64,000 nucleotides of DNA from Alopecurus myosuroides (lineage: Eukaryota; Streptophyta; Magnoliopsida; Poales; Poaceae): NCBI GenBank assembly GCA_028641055.1, contig CM054057.1, positions 331,854,482 through 331,918,481 on the forward strand, written 5' to 3'. Below are positions 1 through 11,200 of this stretch, one piece after another (the first letter of the stretch is position 1; each line of letters begins with the position of its first letter). The notes under the pieces were generated by a model that saw only the letters and a list, made by a program, of their open reading frames with translations, was not told the DNA's origin and did no database searches. The position numbers and the translations under genes are program-made.

Positions 1-2631
1 ATTGTTAATGAGTTGATCTTCCAATTAGATAAAGCAATGGATGACAGAGCACTATCCAGTGAGGAACACCAATTTAGGGGCTTTTTGAAGATGCAATGCC
101 TAGGGCTTGCAGCGCTTGAACGTTGCATATGGAGGCAGAGATCAAGGGTGCTGTGGCTCAAAGAGGGAGATTGTAATTCAAAATTCTTTCACATGAAAGC
201 CTCATCGAGAAGGAGAAAAAATTTCATACCGTGCCTCAACATCAACGGAGAGAGTATTGCTGATCAAGAGAAGAAGGAGCAATGCATTTGGGAGTTCTAC
301 AATAATCTCATCGGCACCTATTGTCCAATGGAGGCCAGCCTGAATCTCTCTGCTTGTGGTTTTGAGCCTGTTAATTTACTTGAGTTGGACAGCAACTTCA
401 CCATGGAGGAAATAAAAAAGGCCGTATTTGATCTCCATCCCGAGAAGGCGCCAGGGCCTGATGGATTTACAGGCTACTTCTTCAGATCTTGCTGGGCTTT
501 AATTCAAAATGACATTTGTGCTGCTGTCCTGCACCTACAGAACATGAACTCGCAGAAACTGCATCTTCTTAATACTGCATCCATGGTGCTGATTCCAAAA
601 CATCAAGGGGCTGATCACCCAAGTAATTTCAGGCCCATCAGTTTAATACACAGTTTTGCTAAGATTATATCCAAGATTATGGCTACAAGGCTGCAGTCCA
701 AAATGAATACCTTGATATCTCCCTGCCAGAATGCCTTCATTAAAGGAAGAACCATCCATGACAACTTCATCTATGTTCAGGCAGTTGCCAAATCCTTGCG
801 CTCCAAGAGGATCCCAGCAATTATGATCAAGCTAGATATATCAAAGGCTTTCGACTCTGTTTCCTGGGAGTTTCTACTAAACCTTCTGGCTTTTAGGGGT
901 TTTGGCCCAAGGTGGAGGGGGCTGCTGGCAGCCATGTTCTTGACTGCCTCCACTAGGGTCCTGGTAAACTCAAGATTATCTGACAGGATTGACCACAGGA
1001 GAGGGCTAAGGCAAGGGGACCCTCTTTCCCCTTTGCTTTTTGATCTGGTGATCGATTGCCTAGGGAGACTGATGGACAGGGCTCAGCTGGAGGGAGTTCT
1101 GTCACCAATTGGGAACCAACACATAAGGCATAGAACTTCTATCTATGCGGACGATGTAATACTCTTTGTCAAACCATCTACTGATGATGCCACCATGGTT
1201 GATGGAATTTTGAAGCTTTTCGGAAGAGCAACTGGCTTGAAGACAAACCTCAGTAAAAGCAAACTGTTGCCAATCAGATGTGAAGATATAGACCTTAACC
1301 CCATCCAGGTTATTCTAGGGTGCCAAATTGATACTTTCCCCTGTAAATATCTGGGGATGCCACTGTCTGATCGAAGACTCACAAAACCTCAGCTCCAAGC
1401 CGTTGTGGACGTTCAGTCAAAGAAGGTAGCAGGGTGGAAGACTAAATGGATAGCCATCACTGGTCGGATTACACTTGTAAGATTTGTCCTTGCTGCCACT
1501 CCAATTTTTCAGTTAATGGCCATTGATTTCCCTAAATGGTTGCACAAGAAAATTGATCAAATACAACGGGCGTTTCTGTGGGCTGGAAAAGATGTGGTGA
1601 GTGGGGGAAAATGCCTGGTGAAATGGTCCCAGGTCTGCTCCCCCCTCGCTTTGGGAGGCTTGGGGATTTCCAACCTAGCCTTCCAAAGCACAGCACTGAA
1701 AGTAAGGTGGCTTTGGCAGAATGCAACGGTGGAGGGCAAGCCATGGCAGGGGCTTCCACTGCCAATTTCCAAGAACACAATGGCAGTATATGTTGCAAGC
1801 ACTAAGATTGCGCTAGGGAGTGGGCACAAAACATTGTTCTGGCATGATCACTGGCTTGAGGGGATGATACCAAAGCTAAAATTCCCTGCCCTCTTCAAAC
1901 ACAGTATCAGGAGAAAGATAACAGTGGCTGAGGGAATGCAGGAGCAACAATGGATTTCTAATATCAAGCAAGGTCCAAGTCTGCAGGTGCTACAAGAGTA
2001 CATTGAGCTATGGAACCATGTACAAACTTTGAGGCTGTCGGAGGAAATTGACAGGGTAGTCTGGAAGTGGACTGCAAATGGCAAATACTCCACCAAATCA
2101 GCATACAACTGTCAGTGGTGGGGAAGGATAGATACAAACTACAGAGAGCTCATTTGGGAGATTAAGATCCCTCCAAAGGTGAAGTTTTTTGCGTGGTTAG
2201 CTCTTCAAGGCAAGTGTCTGACTGCTGACAACCTGGCCAAGAGAGGATGGCCTCATAATCCTAGGTGCGTCCTGTGTAACCTGCTGGAGGAAACTACAGA
2301 CCACCTGTTCCTCAACTGCCCATATGCCTCTGGAGTGTGGGGATTTTGCTTCACAAGATATCACCTGCCAAGGAGTTTGTTGCCAGATTACACAACAACT
2401 CGGATTCAGGAATGGTGGCCGAGAATGATTGCTGCAACAACTAAGGAGAAAGGAAGGAACATCTCTTCATTGATCATGTTGGTTTTCTGGCAAATCTGGA
2501 AGGAACGTAATGGAAGAATTTTCGAGGACACGGAGCATTCTTTCTTCTACGTTTGCGATCAGATCGTCGCTGAATTTGCGCTTTGGCGCGCCGCGAGCAT
2601 CAAGGGTGCAGAATGGACAGCGATCACCTGA
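1..2631 (+). CDS. LINE ORF2: reverse transcriptase with C-terminal zinc-binding domain, 5' end outside window
   Basis: This frame is open from base 1, so the N-terminal endonuclease part lies to the left of the window; the 877 visible codons contain no stop until 2629-2631. The product would nick target DNA and copy its own RNA (target-primed reverse transcription). Visible RT landmarks are LDISKAFDS near residue 278, RQGDPLSP near residue 337 and the catalytic YADD at residues 382-385 (bases 1144-1155). The C-terminal part has the zf-RVT pattern, with CVLC from residue 756 followed by H and C in DHLFLNCP. An RT frame this intact is unusual beside the broken LINE at 26671-29377, suggesting a younger insertion. 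An annotation starting at base 13 would rest on a TTG codon and is not a real start. Confidence 0.9.
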   Translation: MVNELIFQLDKAMDDRALSSEEHQFRGFLKMQCLGLAALERCIWRQRSRVLWLKEGDCNSKFFHMKASSRRRKNFIPCLNINGESIADQEKKEQCIWEFYNNLIGTYCPMEASLNLSACGFEPVNLLELDSNFTMEEIKKAVFDLHPEKAPGPDGFTGYFFRSCWALIQNDICAAVLHLQNMNSQKLHLLNTASMVLIPKHQGADHPSNFRPISLIHSFAKIISKIMATRLQSKMNTLISPCQNAFIKGRTIHDNFIYVQAVAKSLRSKRIPAIMIKLDISKAFDSVSWEFLLNLLAFRGFGPRWRGLLAAMFLTASTRVLVNSRLSDRIDHRRGLRQGDPLSPLLFDLVIDCLGRLMDRAQLEGVLSPIGNQHIRHRTSIYADDVILFVKPSTDDATMVDGILKLFGRATGLKTNLSKSKLLPIRCEDIDLNPIQVILGCQIDTFPCKYLGMPLSDRRLTKPQLQAVVDVQSKKVAGWKTKWIAITGRITLVRFVLAATPIFQLMAIDFPKWLHKKIDQIQRAFLWAGKDVVSGGKCLVKWSQVCSPLALGGLGISNLAFQSTALKVRWLWQNATVEGKPWQGLPLPISKNTMAVYVASTKIALGSGHKTLFWHDHWLEGMIPKLKFPALFKHSIRRKITVAEGMQEQQWISNIKQGPSLQVLQEYIELWNHVQTLRLSEEIDRVVWKWTANGKYSTKSAYNCQWWGRIDTNYRELIWEIKIPPKVKFFAWLALQGKCLTADNLAKRGWPHNPRCVLCNLLEETTDHLFLNCPYASGVWGFCFTRYHLPRSLLPDYTTTRIQEWWPRMIAATTKEKGRNISSLIMLVFWQIWKERNGRIFEDTEHSFFYVCDQIVAEFALWRAASIKGAEWTAIT

Positions 2632-2858
2632 AAGTCTGAACTCTGTCGCCAAACCTTTCTTTTCTGCTGTACCTTTCCTGTAATTAGACTGCTGTAGTTT
2701 TAGTTAGCGCCCTTGTCTGCTTAGCCTAGACTTTGTTTAGTTTTTCGCCTCTAGCCTCCATTTCTTCTTTGGAGCTCTGTAAAAAACACTCCCTGTTTGT
2801 TTGTTTCCCCTTAATTGAAAAGAAACCAGCGCTGGCTGTTTTCGTCAAAAAAAAAAAA
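1..2858 (+). mobile_element. LINE (non-LTR retrotransposon), 3' part with poly(A) tail
   Basis: The ORF2 frame is followed by about 215 bases of 3' UTR and a run of 12 A at 2847-2858, the normal 3' end of a plant L1-type LINE. The 5' UTR, ORF1 and endonuclease are not in the window, so full length cannot be judged. The target-site duplication cannot be checked because the 5' junction is missing and a MITE sits right after the tail. Confidence 0.85.
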
Positions 2859-2862
2859 TTTA

Positions 2863-3494
2863 GGACGTGTTTGTTTTGATAAGTGGTAATGCAACGTAAA
2901 GGGTAACAGATTATAGTGTAATCGCTTTGTTGAGGGAGATCTTCGGGTTGCTAGGCTCCTATTCGGGTCGAGTACGCCGTCGAGCTCGTCGTCCGACAGG
3001 GGATCTAGGAGCGGGTGGAAAAGAACCTTGGGGAAGGGGCATCCTGGTCGTTGAGCTCCTGTTCTGGACGAGCTTGTTCGTCGGCTAGGTCGAGCAGGCT
3101 GTCGAGCCGGCAGGGAAATTGGGGCTGGTGGCAAGTGATCTTGGCGAAGGCGTAGGGATCTTGGGCCAGGTGGCAAGGGGTCTTGAGAATGCGGATGTAT
3201 ATGGCTGGGAATGGATGCCGACAGCCGGTGGAGAACTTGCTTAAGCGAGACGGAGGAAATCGAGAGAGGCGTCGCACGTAGCAGATCGTGGAGGAGGGGA
3301 ACGGGTAGGTAGACGAAGCTGGCCCGGTAACGTAATGCGATTCCGTAGGGGGTGAGTGGTATCAGACGCGTATAGGGGTGGAATTTGATTACGTGGCATC
3401 TAATTATGGCCGAGTCGAAACAAACGTGATTAAGGGTTTCAGGTACCGGTGGTATTGGATGCAACGGGCTGAAATCGCCGAACCAAACACGTTC
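2863..3494. mobile_element. Tourist/Harbinger-like MITE with TTA target duplication
   Basis: The left end reads GGACGTGTTTGTTTTG and the reverse complement of the right end reads GAACGTGTTTGGTTCG, an imperfect terminal inverted repeat. TTA lies directly outside both ends (2860-2862 and 3495-3497), the 3-bp duplication typical of PIF/Harbinger elements. The 632-bp interior is GC-rich in its middle and includes most of a 217-codon minus-strand open frame (2811-3464) of no recognised family. No transposase is visible, so the element is non-autonomous. The interior could be captured host sequence, but I do not recognise it. Confidence 0.7.
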
Positions 3495-3497
3495 TTA

Positions 3498-4694
3498 GAG
3501 GAAATTTATGCATGTATTGGTGAAGACTTCGATGCGTGCTGTGTCCTTGTAAAATCAGGACGACCTTGTTTTTTTTGAACCGGGAGAGGTCCCGAAGTGC
3601 CTAGATACTTTCATTCATAAAACCGGTGCCAGTACATCTTAGTAAAGGGTAACAAAAAAAGTAAACTATTACAACGCAGATCCTAGAAATTGCAGAAAGA
3701 ACCCTGCAACTAAATTGGAGAAGACAATCGAGTCTTTTGGCATCACCATTGATCATAGGACTGTGAAGAAGACCTTCACATCCAGCACCGAGGATTACGC
3801 CACTTGGTATGGAGGGAAAGAACTGCACCGTCTCGCATCCTACAGAGTGGCTCCTTAAGGTTGATATGGCTATGGCAATGACACGCGCCAGTTTCACAAC
3901 ACCGACTCATGGTGCGATGGGCATGGGCAACTCTGATTCTAGATGGATTCACACCGCAAACATGGAATTTAACCTTTCATGTGGTGCTAATAGTTCTCCG
4001 GCTCAAATTTTATCTCAGTGACGCTTGGTTTGTTGTTGCCGAGAAGCTTTAGAGTCTTTATTCATTGCAGTTTTTTTCTTATTTTCTTAAATGAAGGTTC
4101 TACCCTCAGCCTCAACATCAAAATGACATGCATCACCTTTTTTCATTAATAATAAAAACAAACCACAACACCTTACAAACGATTACATTAATCAACCGGA
4201 AGTCACCTCCCCGACGACAAAAGTCGCTACACCTACAAGCTTGGTAAGGGGTGGACCTGATTGGAGCCATATGCCCTGACCACACACATTTACACGCATC
4301 ATCTAAATTAGATTGCCTCAACCAAGCCGCCCGACGGTCTTTATAGGCAATGGATTGGTTCTTGTAGATGTCCGTTGGCATGACTCCTTGACATTATAAT
4401 GTTGTCTTCATCAACTCCCTTAATTTGAGCCTTTACAAGCCAAATCGTCGACCTGGTGCTAGCGTGCCCGATTAGGGCGGTGTGCCCACCCTACATATTT
4501 TGCAACCTCTGCCACACGACCCTGTTACATAGCGGTCTCATTGCAATTTTGAGTTTGAATGCGGCTTCCGTGAGAATTTTGCGGCTTATGATTCGAGTTG
4601 CATTTTCCTCTTTGTTTAGAGTTTTTTTTTTCCAGTCTTGGGTTTATTTGCTCATTGTTAGCTGATCATAAACAATATTCTCTTTATGTACTAA
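3498..4694. other. Region without a gene; possible reverse-oriented retroposon tails
   Basis: No convincing coding region is visible. Two T-rich stretches (about 3569-3576 and 4066-4074) are each followed by sequence reminiscent of a reverse-oriented LINE or SINE 3' end. The second is followed by CATCAAAATGACATGCATC, similar to the 3' end of the minus-strand LINE at 26685-26740. No target duplications were found, so these remain weak calls. Confidence 0.3.
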
Positions 4695-4696
4695 TA

Positions 4697-4766
4697 CTCC
4701 ATCCGTCTCAAAATAATTGTCTCAAATTTAGACAACGTTGAGATAATTATTTTGAGACGGAGGGAG
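4697..4766. mobile_element. Short Stowaway (Tc1/mariner) MITE
   Basis: The element begins CTCCATCCGTCTCAAAAT and ends with the near-perfect inverse, ATTTTGAGACGGAGGGAG, flanked by TA on both sides (4695-4696 and 4767-4768). At 70 bp it is almost entirely inverted repeat. It lies about 40 bp outside the block shared by CML copies 1 and 2. Confidence 0.9.
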
Positions 4767-4964
4767 TATTCCAGATTTAATTACAAAACAATGGACCCAG
4801 GCAAAAGTTTTCGTTCTCACAACCATCACAATGAAGAGCTCAAAGTGAAACAATGAATGAATGAACACGTGATAGTACTGTACATAGGTGATCGATGAAC
4901 GGATGAAGTAAACATCGTACATCTAGAAACGAAAAATGTGATGAGATGCGAGAGAGTCGATGGA

Positions 4965-5411
4965 TCAGGCCATCATCATGACCCTGAACTCATCGAATGA
5001 AAGCACGCCGTCGCCGTCGAGGTCAAACCTGCAGATCATGGCCTTGCACTCCTCCACGCCCAGCTCGTGCGACCCCAGCCTGCTCAGCGTCCGCCTCAGG
5101 CTCGCCGGCGTGATCATCGTCGTCGCCGTGTCTTGCGTCGCGTACATCCCGAACGCCTCCCTCAGGCACTTTCTCCTGACCACGTCATCGTCGTCTTCAT
5201 GGGCGCCGACGGCTAGCCTCGCGAACTCTTCTTGGTTCAGCAGCCCGTCGCCGTCGGCGTCCACTGCGGCGAGGATCGCCGCCGTATCGAGCTCCGACAC
5301 GTCTTCGCCCAGGGTCGAGGCTAGGCCGTGCCGCAGCTCGGAGGCGGACACCTTGCCGTCGCCATCTTTGTCGAAGGCGGCGAACACCGACGATGCCTCC
5401 ATGACCAGCAT
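4965..5411 (-). CDS. Calmodulin-like EF-hand calcium-binding protein, copy 1
   Basis: A 148-residue intronless EF-hand protein, probably a cytosolic or nuclear calcium sensor. Loop 1 is DKDGDGKVSASE (about residues 14-25), loop 2 DADGDGLLNQEE (about 51-62) and the last loop DLDGDGVLSFDE (about 130-141); all have the expected acidic and glycine positions. The third EF position (FGMYATQDTATTMIT) lacks the Asp ligands, so three sites should bind calcium. The conserved start across the three copies is probably the Met of MEASSVF (base 5402); the upstream Met in MLVMEASS is present here but is Leu in copy 3. A TATA box lies about 140 bases upstream. Plant CML proteins relay calcium signals to target proteins; partners cannot be inferred here. 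Confidence 0.92.
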   Translation of the reverse strand: MLVMEASSVFAAFDKDGDGKVSASELRHGLASTLGEDVSELDTAAILAAVDADGDGLLNQEEFARLAVGAHEDDDDVVRRKCLREAFGMYATQDTATTMITPASLRRTLSRLGSHELGVEECKAMICRFDLDGDGVLSFDEFRVMMMA

Positions 5412-5550
5412 GATCGAGCGAGTAAACTATTCGAGCTCGCTTACTTTTCAGTAAATTTTGCAGCTAGGTAGCCGAATTTGGAGTTGGCAACTTAATCTGC
5501 GTGCCCTTGAACTGGAACGGGTTGATGATAATATGGAGCGCGTGGCGTAG

Positions 5551-5560
5551 TATATATATA
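5551..5560 (-). promoter_or_regulatory. TATA box of CML copy 1
   Basis: TATATATATA lies about 140 bases upstream of the start codon. Copies 2 (17011-17016) and 3 (about 24800-24806) have a TATA motif at the same distance, in a shared context (ATGGAGCGCGTG or ATGGCGCGCGTG). Confidence 0.7.
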
Positions 5561-6660
5561 GGGAGCGGGAGTTCGTTGGCATCGATGGGGCGAATGCGTC
5601 AGCAACGACACACCTTAATTAGTTTCCGTGTGATTTAGTACGAGAACACATGCTTGTAATTTTAATTAATTTCCTCCGTGTTGTGTTTTATACGAGTATA
5701 CGCGTACACAATGATGGATCATGCATGAAGTATATATCGTGCGTCGACCTCTACACCCTTTTGGACTATTTAAGCACCGAAAATATATTAATTGCGAAGT
5801 GTGAAATACCAGATACCGGAAAGAAAAAAAAAAGGTCACATGCTAGCTCATGTGTTGCAAGAAAAATAGGCATAACCCCAAGATTAATAATGGTGTTGAT
5901 GACAGCATGTGGATTGATCGATATGAGATGGCAATGAAGCTGGGCAACGCCGGTCGGCGTCATCGGCGCTCGCGCTATGACCATTGACGCCGACAAGCAG
6001 CTTATCTAGCGAAAGCTAGGTGAGGCGTGCACGGTGCACGGCCACAAGGCACGCAGCTATCTACAGGTTAATTGCACGTCAACTGCCTTACAAGAAATTT
6101 ACTAATCAGCTAGCTTCTAGAGAATTACTACTAATCTCCCAAACGGTGCGCCGTCATGCATTGCTCAGACTTACGAATCAACCAATTAGTAATGAAGAAA
6201 GCATGGTCACGGTCAAAATTGCGCGTGACAGGAGCTAGCCACTAGTCTTTCTTTCGTTCTCTCGACGACAAATGTATTAATTCTTGTACATTTTGTCAAC
6301 CTGAAATGAATCATTCCTGTGAACCGCACATGGGTCTACGCGGCATTGTGTATAGCTACCAGGCTACCACTACCAAATCGAGAAAATCACTTAAAACGAC
6401 TACAGTTGTGGCTATTTCCACACTTTTTTTTTCCAAAGCCATACCGCTTTTCGGATGAGAAGTTTCGGCAAATACCCGTTTGATCACATTTTGACAACAT
6501 TCCTGATCTGTGGAGCTCGTCTGCCGTGGTAGAAATACAGATTCTCAGTTCTAGCCGCTCTCTTTGTATGCACGGTTCTATCTTGCTGTAACACGCACAC
6601 CAGAGAGACTGAGCAAAACCGGCTCTCCGTCGCCTCGCCCCCACACGGCGCCAGGGAGCG
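5561..6660. other. Upstream flank of CML copy 1, no gene seen
   Basis: This is the promoter-side flank of CML copy 1. Around 5905-6110 it has patchy similarity to 25050-25250 upstream of copy 3: both contain TGGATTGAT, a GACGCCG stretch and a GTGCACGGCAC-like stretch in the same order. Part of the promoter was therefore probably duplicated with the gene. No open frame here is convincing. Confidence 0.45.
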
Positions 6661-6667
6661 ATTTCTG

Positions 6668-6708
6668 CCCCCCCCCCCCCCCCCCCCCCCCCCGCCGCCG
6701 CCGCCGTA
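6668..6708. repeat. 26-base poly-C run followed by CCG triplets
   Basis: Bases 6668-6693 are uninterrupted C, followed by five CCG-like triplets. The complementary strand is G-rich enough to form a G-quadruplex. Such runs are prone to length error in assembly. Confidence 0.85.
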
Positions 6709-6778
6709 GCACCCCGCGCCGCTGCCAAACGGTGGCCGGGGAGGTTCCCGCACGGTGGTGGACCGGCCCGGGGGAGGG

Positions 6779-6930
6779 CACTACAGGACAACCGCCGTAC
6801 GCCGACGGTGAAGAATCGGCCCCGTCGGCGTATATGGGCAAAAAGGCACGGCGGCCTCCTCGCCGTCGGCGTAATATCCAGGAACCCCGTCGGCGTACTC
6901 GAGATGCTCACCGTCGGCGGCTTCGTCATC
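6779..6930. repeat. CACTA left terminal and subterminal repeats
   Basis: About five copies of the CGCCGACGG / CCGTCGGCG motif occur within 150 bases of the left end, in both orientations. In characterised CACTA elements such motifs are the sites bound by the TNPA-type protein. Confidence 0.8.
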
Positions 6931-7319
6931 GTCTGTGTAGACACGGAGACCGTTTTCTTATCTTCTCGCGCGTCCTTCCTCTACACGGCCACCACACCAT
7001 TTCCCCCACACATCCCTGACCCGCCGCCGCCAGCTGCTAGCTTCCTCCGCCTCCACCGCCCACAGCCCGCCCTTCCCCTCCGCCGAGCTCACCGGCCGGT
7101 GCCTCCCTGCCCTCTGCCTTCCCCTCCGCGCCTAGTCCTCCGCCGCCCTCTGCCCGCCCTCCCCCGGCGTCGTTTCCCCGATGCGGCCAACCGCCGGCGG
7201 CAGCGTCGCCAAGCAAGGTGCGCCCGCGCGCGCCCTCTGCCCTCCCGTGCCCGCGCCATCACCGTCGCCAGTTGAGCTGCTGCGCTCGGGAGAGAGAGAA
7301 AGTGGGAGTGAGGTGAGTT

Positions 7320-7620
7320 TTTTTTTTAGATTTGTTAGTTAAGTTAGTTAAAGTAGTTAAGTTAGTTAGGGTAGTTAGAAAATCTTAGGTTAGACAAATT
7401 TTAGTTTAGGAAAAATTTAGGTTAGACAAATTTTAGTAGCTAGTTTTTTTTTACTTAGTTGTTGTTAGTTTGAAGTTAATTTAGTTGCTAGTACTAAGTT
7501 AGTAATAGGGTTAGAATTATTTTAGTTGGTAGTACTAGGTTAGTATTAGGGTTAGAATTATTTTATTTGATAGTACTAGCTTAGTATTATAGGATTAGGG
7601 ATGTTAATTTAGTTAGTGCT
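7320..7620. repeat. Low-complexity GTTAGTTAAG / TTAGTAGTAC tract inside CACTA
   Basis: This AT-rich stretch repeats short GTTAGTTA and GGTTAGAATTATTTTA units in the leader of the CACTA element, upstream of the transposase. No coding potential is seen. Confidence 0.6.
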
Positions 7621-7654
7621 GTTAATTTATTTGTTACTATTTGTTACAGGAGAT

Positions 7655-7770
7655 TGGAGCCGTCACGCCACGCTCTCGACCCCGTCGGCGTTGTCTGGAG
7701 CCGCCACGCCATCGACCCCGCCGTCGTTGTCTGGAGCCGCCACGCCACGCCTCCGGCCCGGTCGTCACGC
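7655..7770. repeat. Short GC-rich tandem repeat in the CACTA leader
   Basis: Three imperfect copies of a unit of about 36-42 bases built on GGAGCCGCCACGCCA and GACCCCGTCGGCGTTG lie upstream of the transposase gene. Their role is unknown. Confidence 0.55.
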
Positions 7771-8282
7771 CGTCGTTCGACTATTTCCTCTACCGCCGAG
7801 GGTGAGCTAGAACTTCGTCTCCTCCCTCGCATTTATTTATGTCGCGTCACCTAAGTGTCAATTCCCGTCCGCAAGCGTTACGAAGATAAATATGCATCAC
7901 AGGTGGGCATATTTTGAACCGTAACGCTTGCGACATTTATGGGATAGTGGGCGCATGCGTAGTTGGGTACGTTTTCCATGTTCTGCTCCGGTCTGGGTCA
8001 GGATTTCGGTAGCGCCTCCTCGTTGTTCTCCTTATGCACATCCTCTCGGTTTTTTGCCGAGACGTACATCGGGAGAGCAGCGGGGAGGTGCTGCCAAAAT
8101 TCTGTCTCGGATCGGGGTAGAGCATGGAGAATGTACTCAATCTACGGATGCGGCTGCTGCTAGGACCCTTACCTATTAGAGATGTAGGTTGATGCATGTA
8201 TTTTACACGGTAGAAAAAAAAATACTATGATGCAATTAATTTCATGCTATGTATGGTGTTTGGCTCTGAAATAAAACATAGG

Positions 8283-11200
8283 ATGAGTGATAATGGGTGG
8301 ATATACAGTGGCCGAATTAGTGCGATTGAAAGGTAAGATGAGTGGGTATGGAAGATGGATTTCTTAGTGAAGGAGTTAGCGCGTGGTTCAAAGGCAGGCC
8401 TTCGTCCATTTTGCCCTTGCAGTCATTGCAGGAGGCGTCAGCGTAAGGGAAAAGAAGATATGAGAAAACACCTTTGGTCTTATGGGTATATGCCTGGCTT
8501 CGTCACGACGGTCGACTTTGCTGAATACGAACGTGACAGTTACAAGGTGATGCAGCATCGGATCAATGGCAAGGAGGACGATGGGATTAGAAACTTTCTG
8601 AATGATCTCCGTGATGCCGACATGCCAGATTCGCCACCTTCACACGGGGAACCGGAGAAACCGTGTGAACAAGAGGAACCGTGTGAACCTGAGGAACCGG
8701 GGCCTACCGGGAAGGCCTACTTTCATATGATGGGAACGTCTGAGAGAGCTCTGTACGAGGGTGCAAGTATTTCTCAGCTCGATGCCATCTCGCAAGTACT
8801 AGCCAAAAAGCTCGAGTACGGCAACACCCGTTCATGCTTTGAAGCTCATATGCAAACATATGGTAATATGTTGCCCAAAGGACATTGTCTTCCTAAAAGC
8901 ATGTACGAGACGAAGAAAATATTTCGAGAGCTTAACATGGATTATGAAAAGATACATTGCTGTCCCAAAGGTTGCATCTTGTTTCGGAAACAGTTTGCGG
9001 ATAACAAATGGTGTACCCTGTGTGGAGCCTCTAGGTATCATGAGGTAAAGGGAGCAGATGGTCAGAAAACGCAGATGAAAGTCGCCGTGAAGATTCTTCG
9101 TTATCTCCCAATCATAAAAAGAATCCAGCGGATTTACATGAACAAGGAGTCTGCCACACAGATGACGTGGCACAAGATGGGGAAGAGATACGAGGACGAG
9201 CATAGACGGATAAAGATGGGACATCCATCTGATGGTCAGGCATGGAAGAATTTCGATGCAAAATACCCCGAGGAGGCAAAAGAGGCTCGAAATGTCAGAA
9301 TTGCGATAACAACCGATGGATTCAATCCATATGGTATGTCAACTGCCTCATACAACTGCTGGCCCGTGTTTTTTATTCCTCTCAATCTCCCTCCCGGAGT
9401 CCTAATGGAAAGGAAGACCATATTCCTGTCGCTGATCATTCCAGGGCCTGAATATCCGGGGAAGAATTTGAGTGTCTACATGCAGCCACTTGTGAATGAT
9501 CTGTATCACTCTTGGCACCACGGGACTATGACATACGACCGTGCATCGAAGAGAAACTTCTTGATGAAAGTTTGGTTCCATTATTCCATGCACGACATGC
9601 CCGGGTACGCCTTATTCTATGGATGGTGTACAGCTGGTAAGTGGCCATGCCCAATGTGCAGGAACCGACTTGAATTTCTTTGGCTAAACGGAGGTAAGAA
9701 GTATTCTGCGTTCGACACACATCGAAAGTTTCTCAAAAGAACACATCGGTTTAGAGAAGACAAAAAGAATTTCAAAAAGGGAAGAGTTGAGCGTGAAGAG
9801 AAAAAGATACCAACTTTCGATGGTGCAGCTGTTGATGCCGAGCTACGTGCTCTCGTGCCTGCTCCAGGAAATGGCCCACGATATGTGGGATATGGTGTGA
9901 CACACAACTGGACTAACGTGGCAGGCTTGAGGCAGCTCGGATATTACAAGGACCTCGAATTACCCCATAACATCGATGTGATGCATACCGAAAAGAATGT
10001 CGGAGAGTCTCTGTTTCACACAGTGCTGAACATTCCTGAGAAGTCAAAGGATAATGTCAAGTCTAGAGTCGATGTTAAGAAGCTCGGTGATAGGGAGAGA
10101 TTACACATGCAACCTCCTAACAACCGTCGAAAAAATTGGTTCAAGCCGCATGCCGACTTCTGCCTTAATAGTATCCAAAAGAAGGATGCATTCATGTGGC
10201 TCAAATACGTCGTGATGTTCCCTAACGGTTATTGTTCGAACATAAGTAAGGGAATCAATCTTGCGACGGGAAAAGTCACTGGGCTCAAGAGTCACGACTA
10301 TCATATTTGGATTGAGCGGCTGATGCCGGTGATGGTTCGAGGGTATCTCCCCGACCGTGTGTGGTGAGTGCTCGCGGAGTTAAGCCATTTCTTACGCACG
10401 CTCTACGCTAAGAAGATATGTCCCCTGATTATTCAGAAGCTGCATGATCTAGTGACGGAGTTTCTATGCAACTTAGAGACGATATTTTTGTTAGGATTCT
10501 TTACTCCGATGGCACATCTTGTTGTGCATCTCGCGAACGAGGCACTCTTGGGTGGACCGGTGCAGTTCTGTTGGCAATTTTGTATTGAGAGAGAGTTAAA
10601 GTATATTCGAACCAAATGTGGAAACAAGAATAAAATTGAAGCATGCATAGCTGAGGCAACTATCCTCCAAGAGATGGCAGACGTTAGGCTAACGTACTTC
10701 CCCAATGATGTTCCCACTATGCATAACCAGGCCTCTCGGTACAATGTCGATGAGCCCAAGAAAGACCCCAAGCTCCTCCTCTTCAAGTGTCCCGGTGGCA
10801 AGGCTGGTGGCGCAAAAAAGTATACATTGACCAAGGAAGAGCTGGAGTGCGTAATGCTATATGTGCTCTTGAACATGGATGAAGTGGTTCATGACGAGGG
10901 GGAAGCGGGCAGTTTCCTCATGTAAAATGGTGAACCGAATTACTTTGCAACTAGTAACTCGGTTTCGCTCTAATACATATTTATCTTATTTTAGCCAATT
11001 CAAGGATGAAATGTGTTCGGGAATGGTGGATCCCGATGAAGCCGAGCTGGACATTCTTCTGAAAGAGGGTGCCCCCAGAAAGAAAAAAAATTCACGGCTT
11101 AGTTCAGGGAAAAGGTAATTTCTAGCCCGTACCTCTACCTTGCAATCCGTGGCTTGTCCTTTTTATTACACATAACTAATGCACAAAACAATTTGTACTG

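Larger units (their letters stand above)
4806..5562. repeat. Duplicated CML block, copy 1
   Basis: This stretch aligns with 16278-17017. It covers the 3' flank, the whole coding region, the 5' leader and the TATA box of the CML gene. Homology begins at the shared AGTTTTCGTTCTCAC on the downstream side. The third gene at 24203-24658 has the same organisation but is more diverged. Confidence 0.85.

Noticed and set aside
4960..5454. Plus-strand 164-codon frame over CML copy 1, and similar ones over copies 2 and 3
   Set aside because: These are antisense shadows of the GC-rich EF-hand genes; the minus strand has clear EF loops.
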